The notes: generated by a model not told the origin, from the sequence alone. Shown: positions 34,901-44,842, counted from the first letter of the stretch. The stretch is 64,000 nt of DNA from an uncultured Paraglaciecola sp. (GCA_947498355.1 CANMKA010000012.1:1-64000); one strand, 5' to 3'. Numbers and translations are program-made.

Positions 34901-37900
34901 TTGACTGATGCTGAAGAGGTAACTCTTCACAATACCAATCCAAATCTAGCTGATTCAGATGATGATGGGCTCAATGATGAAATCGAAGTTAATGTCCATT
35001 CAACTAATCCAAATTTGAATGATACAGATCTGGATTTAATACCTGATGGTTTTGAGGTGGATACTGGGCTTGACCCTCTGATTGACGATAGTGCCCTAGA
35101 CAGCGATGCTGACGGGCGAAGTAACTATCAAGAGTACCTAGATGGTACCAATCCTTTTTTCATCGAAGTGTTGGAGCTTGAACCGAACAATTCTTTTGAG
35201 CAGGCGCAAAATATTGATAACTTCTTTAGTCTCTTTTACTCAGTAGATATAGGTAATTCAGAAGAAAATACCTCAGAAGTTATTCCTCACGCTACTATTT
35301 TAGGAACGGGAAATGGTTCCTATGACTATTTTCGTTTTACTGTTAGTTCTGCTCCGTCAATTGCTTTTTTCGACATAGATTATGGAATCACCAATGATCA
35401 GTTAACATCTATGGATTCTGATTTAACTTTGTACGATGCAGACGGCAATGAGATTTTTTATTCTGATGATTCTGAAATAACAAGTGGTGAGGCGGGAAGT
35501 ACGAGTAGGCTAGATTCATTTTTTGAGTACGAATTTACTCGAGTTGGCGTTTATGTTTTGCGAGTTTCGCAATTTTCTAGAGCAGAGATCTCTGAAAATA
35601 AAAGTTATAGGCTCCACGTATCCTTAGAGGCTCCGATTTTAGATACTGATAACGATGGAATGCACGATGAGTGGGAAACTCTGTTCGGTCTCGACCCTTT
35701 TGACCCCTCTGATGCAGTGAATGATTTAGACAGTGATGGGTTAACTAACTTAGATGAATTTCAATTAGGAACTGAGCCGAATAATACTGATACTGATACT
35801 GATGGTGATGGTTTGCTTGATGGCGATGAAGTTAATAGATACCAGACCAATCCGCAGTTAGGTGACTCTGATGGAGATTTATTGTTAGATGGTCTTGAAG
35901 TCGAATTGCTTAGTAATCCACTGAGCTCTGATTCTGATAACGACGGATTGCTCGACCACTATGAATATTCATTCGGTACAGACATTAATGTTGATGATGC
36001 GGGCAACGATTTAGACAGTGATGGGTTAACTAATTTAGAGGAATTTCAGTTAGGAACTGAGCCGAATAATACTGATACTGATAGTGATGGTTTACTTGAT
36101 GGCGATGAAGTTAACAGACACCAGACCAATCCGCAGTTAGGTGACTCTGATGGTGACCGATTGTTAGATGGCCTTGAAGTCGAACTGCTCAGTAATCCAC
36201 TGAGCTCTGATTCTGATAACGACGGGTTGCTCGACCACTATGAGTACACATTCGGCACTAATATCAATCTTGCCGATGCTGATGCTGATCTAGACAATGA
36301 TGGGTTCAATAATTTAAGGGAGTCTGAACTCTATACTCCAGCTAATTTTGCAAATTTGACTGATATTGAACCTAACAACGCCTTTGCACAAGCGCAAAAT
36401 ATCGATGGTTTATTCACGGATTTATATTCACCCAATGTCGGAAACCGTTCTGAGAACACTTCGCAAACGATACCATACGCAAGTATTTTAGGTACGGGAG
36501 ATAACACGCACGATTACTATTCTTTTACCTTAGATGCTGCTGCAGAGGTCGTCATTGATATTGACTTTGGTATTAACACTATATCGACTGGTTTTGATTC
36601 CTTTGTTCGCTTGTATAATAGTTCTGAAACTCTCATTAGCCAAAACGATGACTCGGGTATCTCTTTCGGACAATTAGGGAGTATTTCTGCGCTAGATTCA
36701 TTCCTAACTTTTAACTTAACCGAACCTGGCATCTACTATGTTAAGGTAAGTCGGTGGTATGACTCAGTTATTCCAAGAGAAAGCTTTTATCAACTCAATA
36801 TTTCTGTTCCCGGCGCAATCATTCTAGATCGAGACCAAGATGGCATGCCGGATGATTACGAGGCGCTGAATAGCTTAAACGCTGCTTCTGCGGCAGATGC
36901 TTTCGTTGACTCCGATGGAGATGGTTTAACTAACCTTCAAGAGTTTAATTTGGGCTCATTAGCTAATAATTCGGATACGGATGGTGATGGTGTGCTTGAT
37001 AGTGAAGACTCGGCTCCCACTGATGCGGCGGTAGGAGAAAATTTAGCGCCTGTTATTGAGCTTTTAGCACCCATTATGGTCGAGGCAAGCGGGGAGACGA
37101 CTGATATCGCTTTAGTGGCTCCAACAGTAAGTGACAATAATTTAGTCGGCTTCAACGTCAACTCCAACTATTCAGGTCCTTTAACAGTGGGAGAACATGT
37201 TGTAGTTTGGACTGCAATTGATCATGCAGGTAATAGCTCTTCGCGGGAACAAATTATTCATGTAGTCGATACAACGCCCCCATCGTTCGACCATTTTTCT
37301 AATATTGACCTCTTTGCTCCTCTTGGGTTTGTCAATTTGTTAGATACTCTTCCAGAGTTCGCAGTAGATACGGTAGATGGTCTAGTCGCCTTTTCCTCAG
37401 AAACTGAGACATTAGTACAATCAGGCTCGCATTCTTTCGTCGTTAGCGCAATTGACTCCTCAGGTAATGTTGCTATTAAGACGATTTACGCTGCCGTATA
37501 TCCTCATATTGAGTTGCCTAATTCTGTGTTGGCTGAAGCGGGAAGTGAAGTTGAGATCTTGGTTGATTTGAAGGGTAATGCTGTAGAATATCCAATCGAG
37601 TTTGACTACGAAATATCTAGTAGAATAGGTACAAGCTATCATACATCCTCTATTGAAAATGGTGCGTCAACTAAGCTTGCTATTCCTATCTCTGCAGATT
37701 TTCAAGAATCAGAGGTCATTGAGGTTAGGCTTGTTAGTTCTGATAAAGCGGTTGTATCTGAGGGTTCAAGTCAGGTCAGTATAGCTATTACCAGTCAAAA
37801 TATTATGCCTTCATTATTCGTCGAAACATATCAACAAGGGCGATTGGTCTCCTCAATAGACAAGACTCTCGGGAATGTAAGTTTCAAGGTTCATGCTTCT

Positions 37901-39184
37901 GACGCTAACCCGCAGGATATACTTGAATTGATCCAAGCCTATACAATACCTAGTGTAGATGATTTGAATTTAGATGACGATCCCTTTACTTTTGAGATTG
38001 ATCCCTCAGTTCTCAACGAGCGTGTTGAATTTTACACTGAGGTAGCTGAGGCAAATACTGATCAAAGGTATAGTGTCTCAAGTTCACTTCAATTTTTGGT
38101 TGCAAACAGTCCGTTGTCACTTGGCGAAGGAGACACTGATGGGGATGGCATAAGTGACTTAGATGAAGGCGTTTTTGATGACGATTTCGATGGTATCCCC
38201 AATTATTTAGATAACAGTGAAAGCCATACATCACTGCCGATTCAAGGTTCGGATTTAAGTATAGAAGTGCCGTCAGGACTAAATCTGCAACTAGGTAGCC
38301 TATCTAGAGTAATTAAAGGATTCGGAGCGGAAAATACCACTTTGACTGTGGAAGATATTGCTACCTATGCGTCGAACGAAGGAGTGGATGGCATAGATGA
38401 GCATTATGCAGGCATCTCTAATCCGTTTAACTTTGTGATTCGAGGGTTGCAAGTACCAGGTGAGTCAGCTTTAGTTGTTATACCCTTACCCAATAATGAA
38501 CGTATTACAAGTAATGTAGAATTACGTAAATACATGCCTCGTATTGGGTGGCAAGCTTTTGTCGAAGACGATAAAAATGCAATCTATTCGGCTCGTCTAA
38601 ATGATCAATTGATATGTCCACGCCCGAGTGTAGACAACTACCAAAGCTCATTAGAGGCCGGCGCTGCGTGTTTAATGTTATTCATCGAAGATGGTGGTCC
38701 GAACGATGCAGATGGCTTGGTTAATGGTCAAATAGAGGATCCAGCGGTATTAACGACCTTTAGAAATTCAGAGCCTAATGTAAGCTTGGTAAGTGCTCAG
38801 TCTGTTGTTCAGGGACAAAGCTTTGTATTAGATGCCAGTGCTAGTAATGACTTGGACGGCGATACACTAACTTATAGTTGGCGACAATTATCGGGGCCAG
38901 CTGTTAGCGTTGCAGACCGAATTTCAAACCGTTTAACTCTAATTGCTCCCTCTGTGCAAGCCGAGTCTATAATAAGTTTTGAGGTGACTGTAGATGATGG
39001 CTACGTCTCTAAGACCGCACAAGTTGAGTTATCTGTTACTCGTAACCTGGCTCCTTCACCCTCGCAAAATACGACAGACTCTGGTGGCGGAGCTACATCT
39101 ACCTGGGCGTTGTTATGTTTAGTGCTTATCGGTTATCTCAGGTTAAGCTACTTCTCAACAGCTAGAATGCCACGAAAACCCTAG
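31991..39184 (+). CDS. Giant subtilisin-like (S8) protease with Ca-binding repeats and GlyGly-CTERM-like tail
   Basis: I prefer the ATG at 31991 (GGAG 8 bases upstream) over the upstream in-frame ATG at 31904. It gives about 2397 residues with an N-terminal signal. A propeptide-like region (about 70-145, VPDQLLIMF onward) precedes a peptidase S8 domain with catalytic Asp194 (AVIDTGVDYTHQ), His249 (HGTHVAGT), an oxyanion Asn (SNNSW) and Ser415 (SGTSMAAPHVAG). Long runs of DxDxDG repeats, probably Ca-binding, follow, interrupted by three PPC-like domains (each beginning EPN-SFEQAQNID, near 34204, 35182 and 36369). Then come a HYR-like domain (about 37045-37270), a PKD/REJ-like segment near the end, and a C-terminal SGGGATSTW + hydrophobic helix + basic tail, as in GlyGly-CTERM. 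It is probably secreted by type II and attached to the surface. Confidence 0.92.
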   Translation: MKRIFIAVVIVLCSVVLWPSVSFDIAPKNVLDLGDSQPKNQIPAATPILAVASQAPVKSNSVKNSSNDKYVPDQLLIMFQQGIELTDVPKILNNFEYESIKRISKFGHTFLITLPKSSSVSLAQKKLSSYPEVLSAEPNIIYTTQLTPNDPDYPLLWGLNNTGQSGGLANVDVDAPQAWERFTGSRNIVVAVIDTGVDYTHQDLVSNMWVNPLEIANNGIDDDGNGYIDDIHGIDSVNDDSDPMDDHYHGTHVAGTIGAEGNNGIGVAGVNWDISIISCKFLNSRGAGNTSDAIECLDYLYDLKVNYGVNLVLSNNSWGGGGFSSALQQAIARHNQANIIFVAAAGNDSNDNDASPAYPASYEEENIVSVAAIDEHGDTANFTNYGSTSVDIGAPGVDIRSTIPGDSYDSLSGTSMAAPHVAGMLALIQGDQPTLNITEVISKLYEDAESLASLEGITVTGKQAKLDLFGVDSDSDGMPDYWELQFNLDPTDSGDANLDLDIDGLSNLEEYLNRTSPDLSDTDGDGLDDDSEVNEHGTDPIVQDSDQDGLTDGNEINLHGSDPNQADSDQDGLNDGIEVNTHLTDPNLLDTDSDGLGDGFEVLYDFLPLVNNGEQLLDGDSDGLTNLEEYLAGTNPSLSDSDADGLTDFEELTIYLTNPNLADSDDDGLGDEVEVSLHLTDPNSRDTDTDLMPDGFEVTVGLDPLVNDGAEDNDADGRSNYQEYLDGTNPFATEVLDLEPNDSFEQAQNIDGFFNLSYSVDIGNSNSNTSETLPHVTILGGGDGSYDYFSFTVTNAQSNAIFDIDYGFTNDSLTSMDSDLTLYDPSGNEILYSDDSVVSEGGGGSSSGLDSFFEYEFSQPGTYVLRVSRFSRNEVRENESYTLHISLETPLADTDGDGMPDFWENTYGLDPNDAADALFDLDADGLTNVEEFSNDANPTLDDTDSDGLSDLEEVVTYSTSPSRSDSDDDGLTDAEEVTLHNTNPNLADSDDDGLNDEIEVNVHSTNPNLNDTDLDLIPDGFEVDTGLDPLIDDSALDSDADGRSNYQEYLDGTNPFFIEVLELEPNNSFEQAQNIDNFFSLFYSVDIGNSEENTSEVIPHATILGTGNGSYDYFRFTVSSAPSIAFFDIDYGITNDQLTSMDSDLTLYDADGNEIFYSDDSEITSGEAGSTSRLDSFFEYEFTRVGVYVLRVSQFSRAEISENKSYRLHVSLEAPILDTDNDGMHDEWETLFGLDPFDPSDAVNDLDSDGLTNLDEFQLGTEPNNTDTDTDGDGLLDGDEVNRYQTNPQLGDSDGDLLLDGLEVELLSNPLSSDSDNDGLLDHYEYSFGTDINVDDAGNDLDSDGLTNLEEFQLGTEPNNTDTDSDGLLDGDEVNRHQTNPQLGDSDGDRLLDGLEVELLSNPLSSDSDNDGLLDHYEYTFGTNINLADADADLDNDGFNNLRESELYTPANFANLTDIEPNNAFAQAQNIDGLFTDLYSPNVGNRSENTSQTIPYASILGTGDNTHDYYSFTLDAAAEVVIDIDFGINTISTGFDSFVRLYNSSETLISQNDDSGISFGQLGSISALDSFLTFNLTEPGIYYVKVSRWYDSVIPRESFYQLNISVPGAIILDRDQDGMPDDYEALNSLNAASAADAFVDSDGDGLTNLQEFNLGSLANNSDTDGDGVLDSEDSAPTDAAVGENLAPVIELLAPIMVEASGETTDIALVAPTVSDNNLVGFNVNSNYSGPLTVGEHVVVWTAIDHAGNSSSREQIIHVVDTTPPSFDHFSNIDLFAPLGFVNLLDTLPEFAVDTVDGLVAFSSETETLVQSGSHSFVVSAIDSSGNVAIKTIYAAVYPHIELPNSVLAEAGSEVEILVDLKGNAVEYPIEFDYEISSRIGTSYHTSSIENGASTKLAIPISADFQESEVIEVRLVSSDKAVVSEGSSQVSIAITSQNIMPSLFVETYQQGRLVSSIDKTLGNVSFKVHASDANPQDILELIQAYTIPSVDDLNLDDDPFTFEIDPSVLNERVEFYTEVAEANTDQRYSVSSSLQFLVANSPLSLGEGDTDGDGISDLDEGVFDDDFDGIPNYLDNSESHTSLPIQGSDLSIEVPSGLNLQLGSLSRVIKGFGAENTTLTVEDIATYASNEGVDGIDEHYAGISNPFNFVIRGLQVPGESALVVIPLPNNERITSNVELRKYMPRIGWQAFVEDDKNAIYSARLNDQLICPRPSVDNYQSSLEAGAACLMLFIEDGGPNDADGLVNGQIEDPAVLTTFRNSEPNVSLVSAQSVVQGQSFVLDASASNDLDGDTLTYSWRQLSGPAVSVADRISNRLTLIAPSVQAESIISFEVTVDDGYVSKTAQVELSVTRNLAPSPSQNTTDSGGGATSTWALLCLVLIGYLRLSYFSTARMPRKP
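35723..36260 (+). repeat. Tandem duplication inside the giant protease gene
   Basis: Bases 35723-35980 and 36008-36260 are nearly the same sequence, offset by 285 bases, with one 6-base difference in the ACTGATACTGAT run and scattered substitutions. Each copy codes for the same set of DxDxDG repeats (LDSDGLTNL, TDSDGLLDGDEVN, LLSNPLSSDSDNDGLLDHYEY). Confidence 0.85.
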
Positions 39185-39379
39185 TTAGCTTTTTGAATAA
39201 GGAAGTAGCATGCTGATATTTTCTTATTCTTTTCTTATCAATGCGCTCAGGTAGCTCATGTATTTTGGACTTTTTTTTAATACTGTACTTCCAATAATAT
39301 TTTTTTATTCAGATTCTTTTTAAGATTTGAGCCGTGCGCTGGCAATTTAGGATAAACATAGTTGGAGAATTCAGGATAA

Positions 39380-39414
39380 CTGTATATACTCACACTAACT
39401 GTATAGAAAAACAG
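39380..39414. promoter_or_regulatory. Two LexA boxes in the lexA promoter
   Basis: CTGTATATACTCACAC (39380-39395) is one base from the CTG-N10-CAG consensus, and CTGTATAGAAAAACAG (39399-39414) matches it exactly. The tandem pair resembles the E. coli lexA operator and ends 7 bases before the lexA ATG, so LexA should repress its own gene strongly. Confidence 0.93.
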
Positions 39415-39421
39415 GCTGGTT

Positions 39422-40045
39422 ATGCGTCCACTAACTGCTCGACAAGAAGAAGTACTTCAACTTATTAAAGATACTATGCAAGAGACGGGTATGCCCCCGA
39501 CTCGTGCTGAAATCGCCCGGCATTTGGGTTTTAAATCTGCAAACGCTGCCGAAGAGCATTTAAAAGCTCTGGCACGTAAGGGGGTAATTGAAATTTTACC
39601 TGGTACCTCTCGAGGTATTCGTTTAAATACGCCATTAGAAGATCAATTAGAGGAGCAAGGTTTGCCTCTGATTGGGCGAGTAGCAGCTGGCGAGCCTATT
39701 TTGGCTCAAGAGCATGTAGAGGGTCATTACCAAGTTGATCCTAGCTTGTTTAAACCCAGTGCTGATTTTTTACTTAGGGTAAACGGCATGAGCATGAAGG
39801 ACATCGGGATTTTAGATGGCGATTTATTAGCGGTTCATCGCACGAGTGACGTACACAATGGCCAGGTTGTGGTGGCTCGTGTTGACGAAGACGTTACAGT
39901 TAAACGCCTTGAGAAAAAAGGCAGGCAAGTTTTGTTGCATGCTGAAAATCCCGATTTCGAGCCTATAAAAGTCGATTTAGCCAACCAGCCTTTCGCGATA
40001 GAAGGGATCGCGGTAGGCGTGATACGTAATGCTGATTGGATGTAG
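39422..40045 (+). CDS. lexA: SOS response repressor LexA
   Basis: The 207-residue protein has the winged helix ([19 protein letters not shown], then [23 protein letters not shown]). The self-cleavage site Ala89-Gly90 lies in [11 protein letters not shown]. Catalytic Ser124 (NGMSMKD) and Lys161 (VTVKRL) form the dyad. RecA filaments on single-stranded DNA trigger cleavage and derepression of the SOS genes. Two LexA boxes lie just upstream. A terminator is found at about 40174. No downstream SOS gene such as sulA or dinF is linked. Confidence 0.97.
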   Translation: MRPLTARQEEVLQLIKDTMQETGMPPTRAEIARHLGFKSANAAEEHLKALARKGVIEILPGTSRGIRLNTPLEDQLEEQGLPLIGRVAAGEPILAQEHVEGHYQVDPSLFKPSADFLLRVNGMSMKDIGILDGDLLAVHRTSDVHNGQVVVARVDEDVTVKRLEKKGRQVLLHAENPDFEPIKVDLANQPFAIEGIAVGVIRNADWM

Positions 40046-40564
40046 ATAGCGCTACCATGCTTAATCTTGGTTTTCACTGTTAAGCCTGAGAGTTATTGAT
40101 TTTTTTAACCCTATATTTTTAATCGTCAGTACGACACCCGTTATCCAGATCTCAACCTGATGAGCTTTACAATAAACGCAGCATTTTGTGCTGCGTTTTC
40201 AATTTTTCTTTTCGTCTACTTTAGCTCAGAACCTATTTTTTTCTGCTTTTACCTTCCTCTAGCGACCCTTAAATGATGATTTTCTTATCTTAGGATTTTC
40301 ATTTTGACCTGCACTTTTTATGTGGTGGTAAACCAGCGCGTATTTTGGTGAATCGGCATTAATCGCCAAATTTATTAAATTTCTGTTTAAAAAATAATCA
40401 ATTGATTGTAATTTAAACAAAAAGACTAGACGTGTTGATAAATAAGGCGTAATTCTTACACCTAAGTTAATTTGTTGTTAACAGTATTGGATGTTTGTTG
40501 GTAACAAATCGCACACGTTTTGACTTGGAAATAATAAAAAGCACGAATCACATAGAGGTGTAAA
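40046..40564. other. Intergenic stretch with lexA terminator and cox promoter region
   Basis: These 519 bases hold the lexA terminator at 40174-40208. The AT-rich portion from 40210 to 40560 should contain the promoter of the oxidase operon. I see no further gene. Confidence 0.55.
40174..40208 (+). terminator. Rho-independent terminator after lexA
   Basis: CGCAGCA and TGCTGCG pair around a TTTTG loop and are followed by TTTTCAATTTTT. Confidence 0.8.
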
Positions 40565-41719
40565 GTGAAAAGAGTCCTGTCCAAAATCAGTCTCATCAGC
40601 TGTATGAGTTTTGCACATTCGGTTGCAGCAGATACTAAGCAGTTAGTCGATCAATACCAGCTCAACCTCACCAAAGGCGTTACTGATATTAGCGCCGAGG
40701 TTTATGATTTACATATGTTGATGTTTATTATCTGCATTGTCATTGGAGCGGGTGTTTTCATTGCCATGTTTATTTCTATTTATTTTCATAGGAAATCGCG
40801 AGGTGCAAAGCCTGCTAGCTTTCATGAAAATGTCAAAGTAGAAATAGCTTGGACCGTCATCCCTTTTCTTATTTTGATTGGTATGGCTTATCCAGCAGCT
40901 AACCTATTGTATGACATGGAAGATGCCAGCCAACCAGATGTGACTGTGCTGGTAACTGGCTCTCAGTGGAAGTGGCATTACAAGTATATGGATAATGATA
41001 TTGAGTTCTTTTCCAAGTTGGCTACTCAGCCAGAACAAATTCAAGGCAAGTTTGATAAAGGTATTAATTATTTACTCGAAGTAGATCGCCCATTAGTCAT
41101 TCCTACGGGTAAAAAAGTGCGTTTTTTGATTACTTCGGATGATGTTATTCATGCTTGGTGGGTTCCAGATTTTGCGGTCAAACAAGATGCTAATCCCGGC
41201 TTTATTAATGATGCTTGGACCAAAGTCGACCAGCCGGGCATCTATCGTGGCCAATGTGCCGAATTGTGCGGTAAAGATCACGGGTTTATGCCAGTAGTGG
41301 TTATTGCTAAAAGCCCTGAGGATTATGCCCAGTGGCTAGAAAAAGAAGAAACCTTGCAGCGCCTAGCCAAACAAGAAGAGCAGAGATTGTTGGCTATGAA
41401 TATGAGCATGGATGAGTCTATGGCTCTTGGCGAAAAAGTCTACAACGCAAATTGCGCGGCCTGTCACATGCCAAATGGCGAGGGTTTACAAGGGGTATTT
41501 CCTGCACTTAAGGGTAGCCAGATTGCCCTGAATGACCAACCTAAACATATTGATGTGCTAATTAATGGTGTGTCGGGAACAGCCATGCAGGCTTACGCAA
41601 AGCAATTAAGCATGTCTGAACTAGCAGCAGTAGTGACATATGAGCGTAATGCCTGGGGTAATAACACAGGTGACTTAGTCCAAGCTAAAGATATTAACGC
41701 AGCGTTAAACGGAAAATAG
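40565..41719 (+). CDS. coxB: Cytochrome c oxidase subunit II with fused cytochrome c domain
   Basis: The 384-residue protein has a signal/first hydrophobic segment, two membrane helices (about 50-70 and 95-115), and the periplasmic CuA domain with the ligand motif GQCAELCGKDHGFMPV. A C-terminal cytochrome c domain has the heme motif CAACH (near residue 300) and its distal Met region. Fusion of cytochrome c to subunit II marks the caa3 type of terminal oxidase. It opens the cluster with coxA 12 bases downstream. Confidence 0.95.
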   Translation: MKRVLSKISLISCMSFAHSVAADTKQLVDQYQLNLTKGVTDISAEVYDLHMLMFIICIVIGAGVFIAMFISIYFHRKSRGAKPASFHENVKVEIAWTVIPFLILIGMAYPAANLLYDMEDASQPDVTVLVTGSQWKWHYKYMDNDIEFFSKLATQPEQIQGKFDKGINYLLEVDRPLVIPTGKKVRFLITSDDVIHAWWVPDFAVKQDANPGFINDAWTKVDQPGIYRGQCAELCGKDHGFMPVVVIAKSPEDYAQWLEKEETLQRLAKQEEQRLLAMNMSMDESMALGEKVYNANCAACHMPNGEGLQGVFPALKGSQIALNDQPKHIDVLINGVSGTAMQAYAKQLSMSELAAVVTYERNAWGNNTGDLVQAKDINAALNGK

Positions 41720-41731
41720 GAGCAGGTGAAG

Positions 41732-43321
41732 ATGACTACAGTAACTGACGCAACACACCACGAGCATCATGACCACCCTATTCCAACGGGAATAAAGCGC
41801 TGGTTATATACAACAAACCATAAAGATATTGGCACCTTATATTTGTGGTTCGCATTTATTATGTTTTTGACCGGTGGCGCTATGGCTATGGTAATCCGCG
41901 CTGAGTTGTTCCAGCCCGGATTACAAATTGTAGAGCCCAATTTTTTCAATCAAATGACTACAGTACATGGTTTGATCATGGTTTTCGGTGCTGTCATGCC
42001 GGCTTTTACTGGGTTAGCTAACTGGTTGGTGCCTTTAATGATAGGTGCGCCGGACATGGCATTACCCAGAATGAACAACTGGAGCTTTTGGATCCTACCT
42101 TTTGCCTTCTTGATATTGCTTTCGTCTTTGTTTATTGAAGGTGGTGGCCCAGCGTTTGGTTGGACGTTTTATGCGCCACTGTCTACTACCTACAGTACCG
42201 ATGGTACTGCGTTATTTGTGTTTGCGGTACACATAATGGGCATCTCTTCGATTATGGGAGCGATTAACGTCATAGTCACCATAGTCAACATGCGCGCACC
42301 GGGTATGACTTACATGAAAATGCCTTTGTTTGTTTGGACTTGGCTGATCACTGCCTTTTTATTGATTGCAGTGATGCCAGTATTAGCCGGTGCGGTCACT
42401 ATGGTGTTAACGGACAAGTTCTTCGGTACTAGTTTTTTCGATGCGGCCGGTGGCGGTGATCCGGTAATGTTCCAGCACATTTTCTGGTTTTTTGGTCATC
42501 CAGAAGTGTACATAATGATACTCCCAGCCTTTGGCATTATTTCGGCTATTGTTCCCACCTTTGCCCGTAAGAAACTGTTTGGTTATGCCTCTATGGTTTA
42601 CGCCACTGCATCTATCGCATTGTTATCCTTTATCGTATGGGCTCATCATATGTTCACCACAGGTATGCCAGTGGGTGCAGAACTATTCTTTATGTTTGCG
42701 ACCATGCTGATTTCAGTACCAACTGGGGTTAAGGTGTTCAACTGGGTCGCGACTATGTGGCGGGGCTCAATGACTTTTGAAGTGCCTATGTTGTTTGCCC
42801 TAGCGTTTATTGTATTGTTTACCATAGGGGGCTTATCAGGCTTGATGCTCGCCATTACCCCAGTAGATTTTCAATATCACGACACGTATTTTGTTGTGGC
42901 TCATTTTCACTATGTATTAGTGACGGGTGCAATCTTTTCGATTATGGCCGCTGTGTACTATTGGCTGCCAAAGTGGACAGGAAAGATGTTCGATATCACT
43001 CTAGCTAAATGGCATTTTTGGTGCTCTCTAGTCTCGGTGAACTTGTTGTTTTTCCCTATGCATTTTGTGGGTTTGGCGGGTATGCCCAGACGTATTCCAG
43101 ACTATGCACTGCAATTTGCTGACTTTAATAAATGGATCAGTATTGGTGGCTTTGCGTTTGGCTTGTCTCAGCTAATCTTCTTAGCTTTGTTGATTAAGGC
43201 ATGTAAAAAGAAAGGCGAGCCAGTATCAGCGCAAGTCTGGGAGGGAGCCGAAGGCTTAGAGTGGGAAATACCGTCTCCTGCTCCTTATCACACCTTCGAA
43301 ACACCACCCGACGTGAAGTAG
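41732..43321 (+). CDS. coxA: Cytochrome c oxidase subunit I
   Basis: The subunit has about 12 membrane helices and the heme-copper ligands: [14 protein letters not shown] in helix [18 protein letters not shown] (CuB His and the cross-linked Tyr), WAHHMFTTG, and [14 protein letters not shown] with the two heme ligands. It catalyses oxygen reduction to water and pumps protons. The frame allows a GTG at 41726, but the AGGAG at 41719-41723 favours the ATG at 41732. Length (about 529) is normal for the aa3 family. Confidence 0.97.
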   Translation: MTTVTDATHHEHHDHPIPTGIKRWLYTTNHKDIGTLYLWFAFIMFLTGGAMAMVIRAELFQPGLQIVEPNFFNQMTTVHGLIMVFGAVMPAFTGLANWLVPLMIGAPDMALPRMNNWSFWILPFAFLILLSSLFIEGGGPAFGWTFYAPLSTTYSTDGTALFVFAVHIMGISSIMGAINVIVTIVNMRAPGMTYMKMPLFVWTWLITAFLLIAVMPVLAGAVTMVLTDKFFGTSFFDAAGGGDPVMFQHIFWFFGHPEVYIMILPAFGIISAIVPTFARKKLFGYASMVYATASIALLSFIVWAHHMFTTGMPVGAELFFMFATMLISVPTGVKVFNWVATMWRGSMTFEVPMLFALAFIVLFTIGGLSGLMLAITPVDFQYHDTYFVVAHFHYVLVTGAIFSIMAAVYYWLPKWTGKMFDITLAKWHFWCSLVSVNLLFFPMHFVGLAGMPRRIPDYALQFADFNKWISIGGFAFGLSQLIFLALLIKACKKKGEPVSAQVWEGAEGLEWEIPSPAPYHTFETPPDVK

Positions 43322-43336
43322 TCGTGGGAATTGATT

Positions 43337-43900
43337 GTGGATAATCCCGCTCAACAACAAGCAAACACCAAAATAGTCGTCAGGCTACTGTTTATTGTGG
43401 TTGGTATGTTTGGATTCGGGTTTGCGTTAGTACCTTTGTACGATGTGCTGTGCGATGCGTTAGGCATTAACGGTAAGACTGCAGATACCGCAGCGGTTTA
43501 TCAAAATATCGAAATAGACGAAAGCCGCTTAATTACCGTAGACTTTATTACCCGTGTTAATACGGGTATGCCGTGGGAGTTCACCGCCGAAACTAAGCGA
43601 GTCGAGGTACATCCTGGCCAAATTAACCAAGTCAATTTTACGGTTAGAAATCCTGCGGCCACGGATATTGTGGGGCAGGCCGTACCATCTGTATCGCCGG
43701 GGCCAGCAGCCCTTTATATGAATAAAACCGAATGCTTTTGTTTTGAACAGCAAGTCTTGCAGTCAGGGCAGCAAGTGTCTATGCCAATGCAGTTTTACGT
43801 AGACCCCCAACTACCTGAAGATATCACGTATTTTACCGTGCAATATACCCTATATAACGTCACATCTTCTGCCGAACATGTGGCGGCCAATCGCGGGTAA
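43337..43900 (+). CDS. ctaG: Cytochrome c oxidase copper-chaperone CtaG/Cox11
   Basis: The protein has one N-terminal membrane helix (VVRLLFIVVGMFGFGFALVPLYDVLC) and a periplasmic copper-binding domain with the conserved ECFCFEQQ motif. It delivers copper to the CuB site of subunit I. The frame allows TTG at 43331, but GGGAA at 43326 leaves a proper gap only for the GTG at 43337. It lies between subunits I and III, the usual order in this family. Confidence 0.94.
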   Translation: MDNPAQQQANTKIVVRLLFIVVGMFGFGFALVPLYDVLCDALGINGKTADTAAVYQNIEIDESRLITVDFITRVNTGMPWEFTAETKRVEVHPGQINQVNFTVRNPAATDIVGQAVPSVSPGPAALYMNKTECFCFEQQVLQSGQQVSMPMQFYVDPQLPEDITYFTVQYTLYNVTSSAEHVAANRG

Positions 43901-43911
43901 AGGAGAACACT

Positions 43912-44793
43912 ATGTCTAATAAAGAATATGAAAAGTACTACGTACCTGCAGAGAGTCCTTGGCCTTTTGTGGGGGCAGTTGCATTATTTTTACTGGCGAT
44001 TGGTGCTGGCAATTTTGTAATTGAAGTCACTAGAGATAAAGAGGGTTATGGCGGCCACTTATTGCTAGCGGGTTTTGCCACCTTGCTTTTTATGCTGTTT
44101 GGCTGGTTTAGAAATCAAATAAATGAGTCTATGAGTGGTTTGTATAGTGCCCAACTAGACCGCTCTTATCGACAAGGTATGGCATGGTTCATTTTTTCTG
44201 AAGTGATGTTTTTTATGGCGTTTTTTGGTGCGCTGTTTTACGCCAGAATGATTGCCATTCCTTGGTTAGGTGGCGCCTCGAATAATGATGCGACGGGTGA
44301 GGTGTTGTGGCCTACGTTTGAAGCAGTGTGGCCCTTGGTGAAAACGCCAGACGGCACGACCACTCAAGCTATGGGGTGGTATGGTTTGCCGCTAATTAAT
44401 ACTGTTATTTTAGTTATATCTTCAATCACCTGTCATATGGCACATGTTGCCTTAGAAAAAGATCAAAGAGGTAAGCTAAAAGGCTGGTTGACGTTAACTG
44501 TAGTACTTGGCTGTATTTTCTTGTTCCTGCAAGTTGAAGAGTACGTTCATGCTTATACTGAAATGGGCCTAACCCTTGACGCCGGAATATACGGCAACAC
44601 CTTCTTTATGTTGACAGGTTTCCATGGTTTTCACGTGACTATAGGCACAATCATTTTGTTTATTATGCTCCTTCGCGTGCTGAAAGGGCACTTTACCCCA
44701 GATAATCATTTCGCGTTTCAGGCGGGTAGTTGGTACTGGCATTTTGTTGATGTGGTGTGGGTGTTCTTGTTTATTGTTGTATACATCATTTAA
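43912..44793 (+). CDS. coxC: Cytochrome c oxidase subunit III
   Basis: The 293-residue protein has about seven membrane helices and family motifs: YYVPAESPWPFVGAVALFLL near the start, FIFSEVMFFMAFFGALFYAR in the middle, QVEEYVHAYTEMGLTLDAGIYG, and the end GSWYWHFVDVVWVFLFIVVY. It stabilises subunit I and shapes oxygen supply and proton uptake. An AAAGGAG element precedes the ATG. A hairpin spans its stop codon at 44792-44813. Confidence 0.96.
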   Translation: MSNKEYEKYYVPAESPWPFVGAVALFLLAIGAGNFVIEVTRDKEGYGGHLLLAGFATLLFMLFGWFRNQINESMSGLYSAQLDRSYRQGMAWFIFSEVMFFMAFFGALFYARMIAIPWLGGASNNDATGEVLWPTFEAVWPLVKTPDGTTTQAMGWYGLPLINTVILVISSITCHMAHVALEKDQRGKLKGWLTLTVVLGCIFLFLQVEEYVHAYTEMGLTLDAGIYGNTFFMLTGFHGFHVTIGTIILFIMLLRVLKGHFTPDNHFAFQAGSWYWHFVDVVWVFLFIVVYII

Positions 44794-44813
44794 GAGCAGC
44801 TTAGGCTGCTCTT
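44792..44813 (+). terminator. Hairpin after coxC
   Basis: AAGAGCAGC and GCTGCTCTT pair around TTAG. There is no long T-run, so it may attenuate rather than stop transcription into the following genes. Confidence 0.5.
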
Positions 44814-44842
44814 GGTAAGAGCTAAAGCAATAAAAGTTGGTA

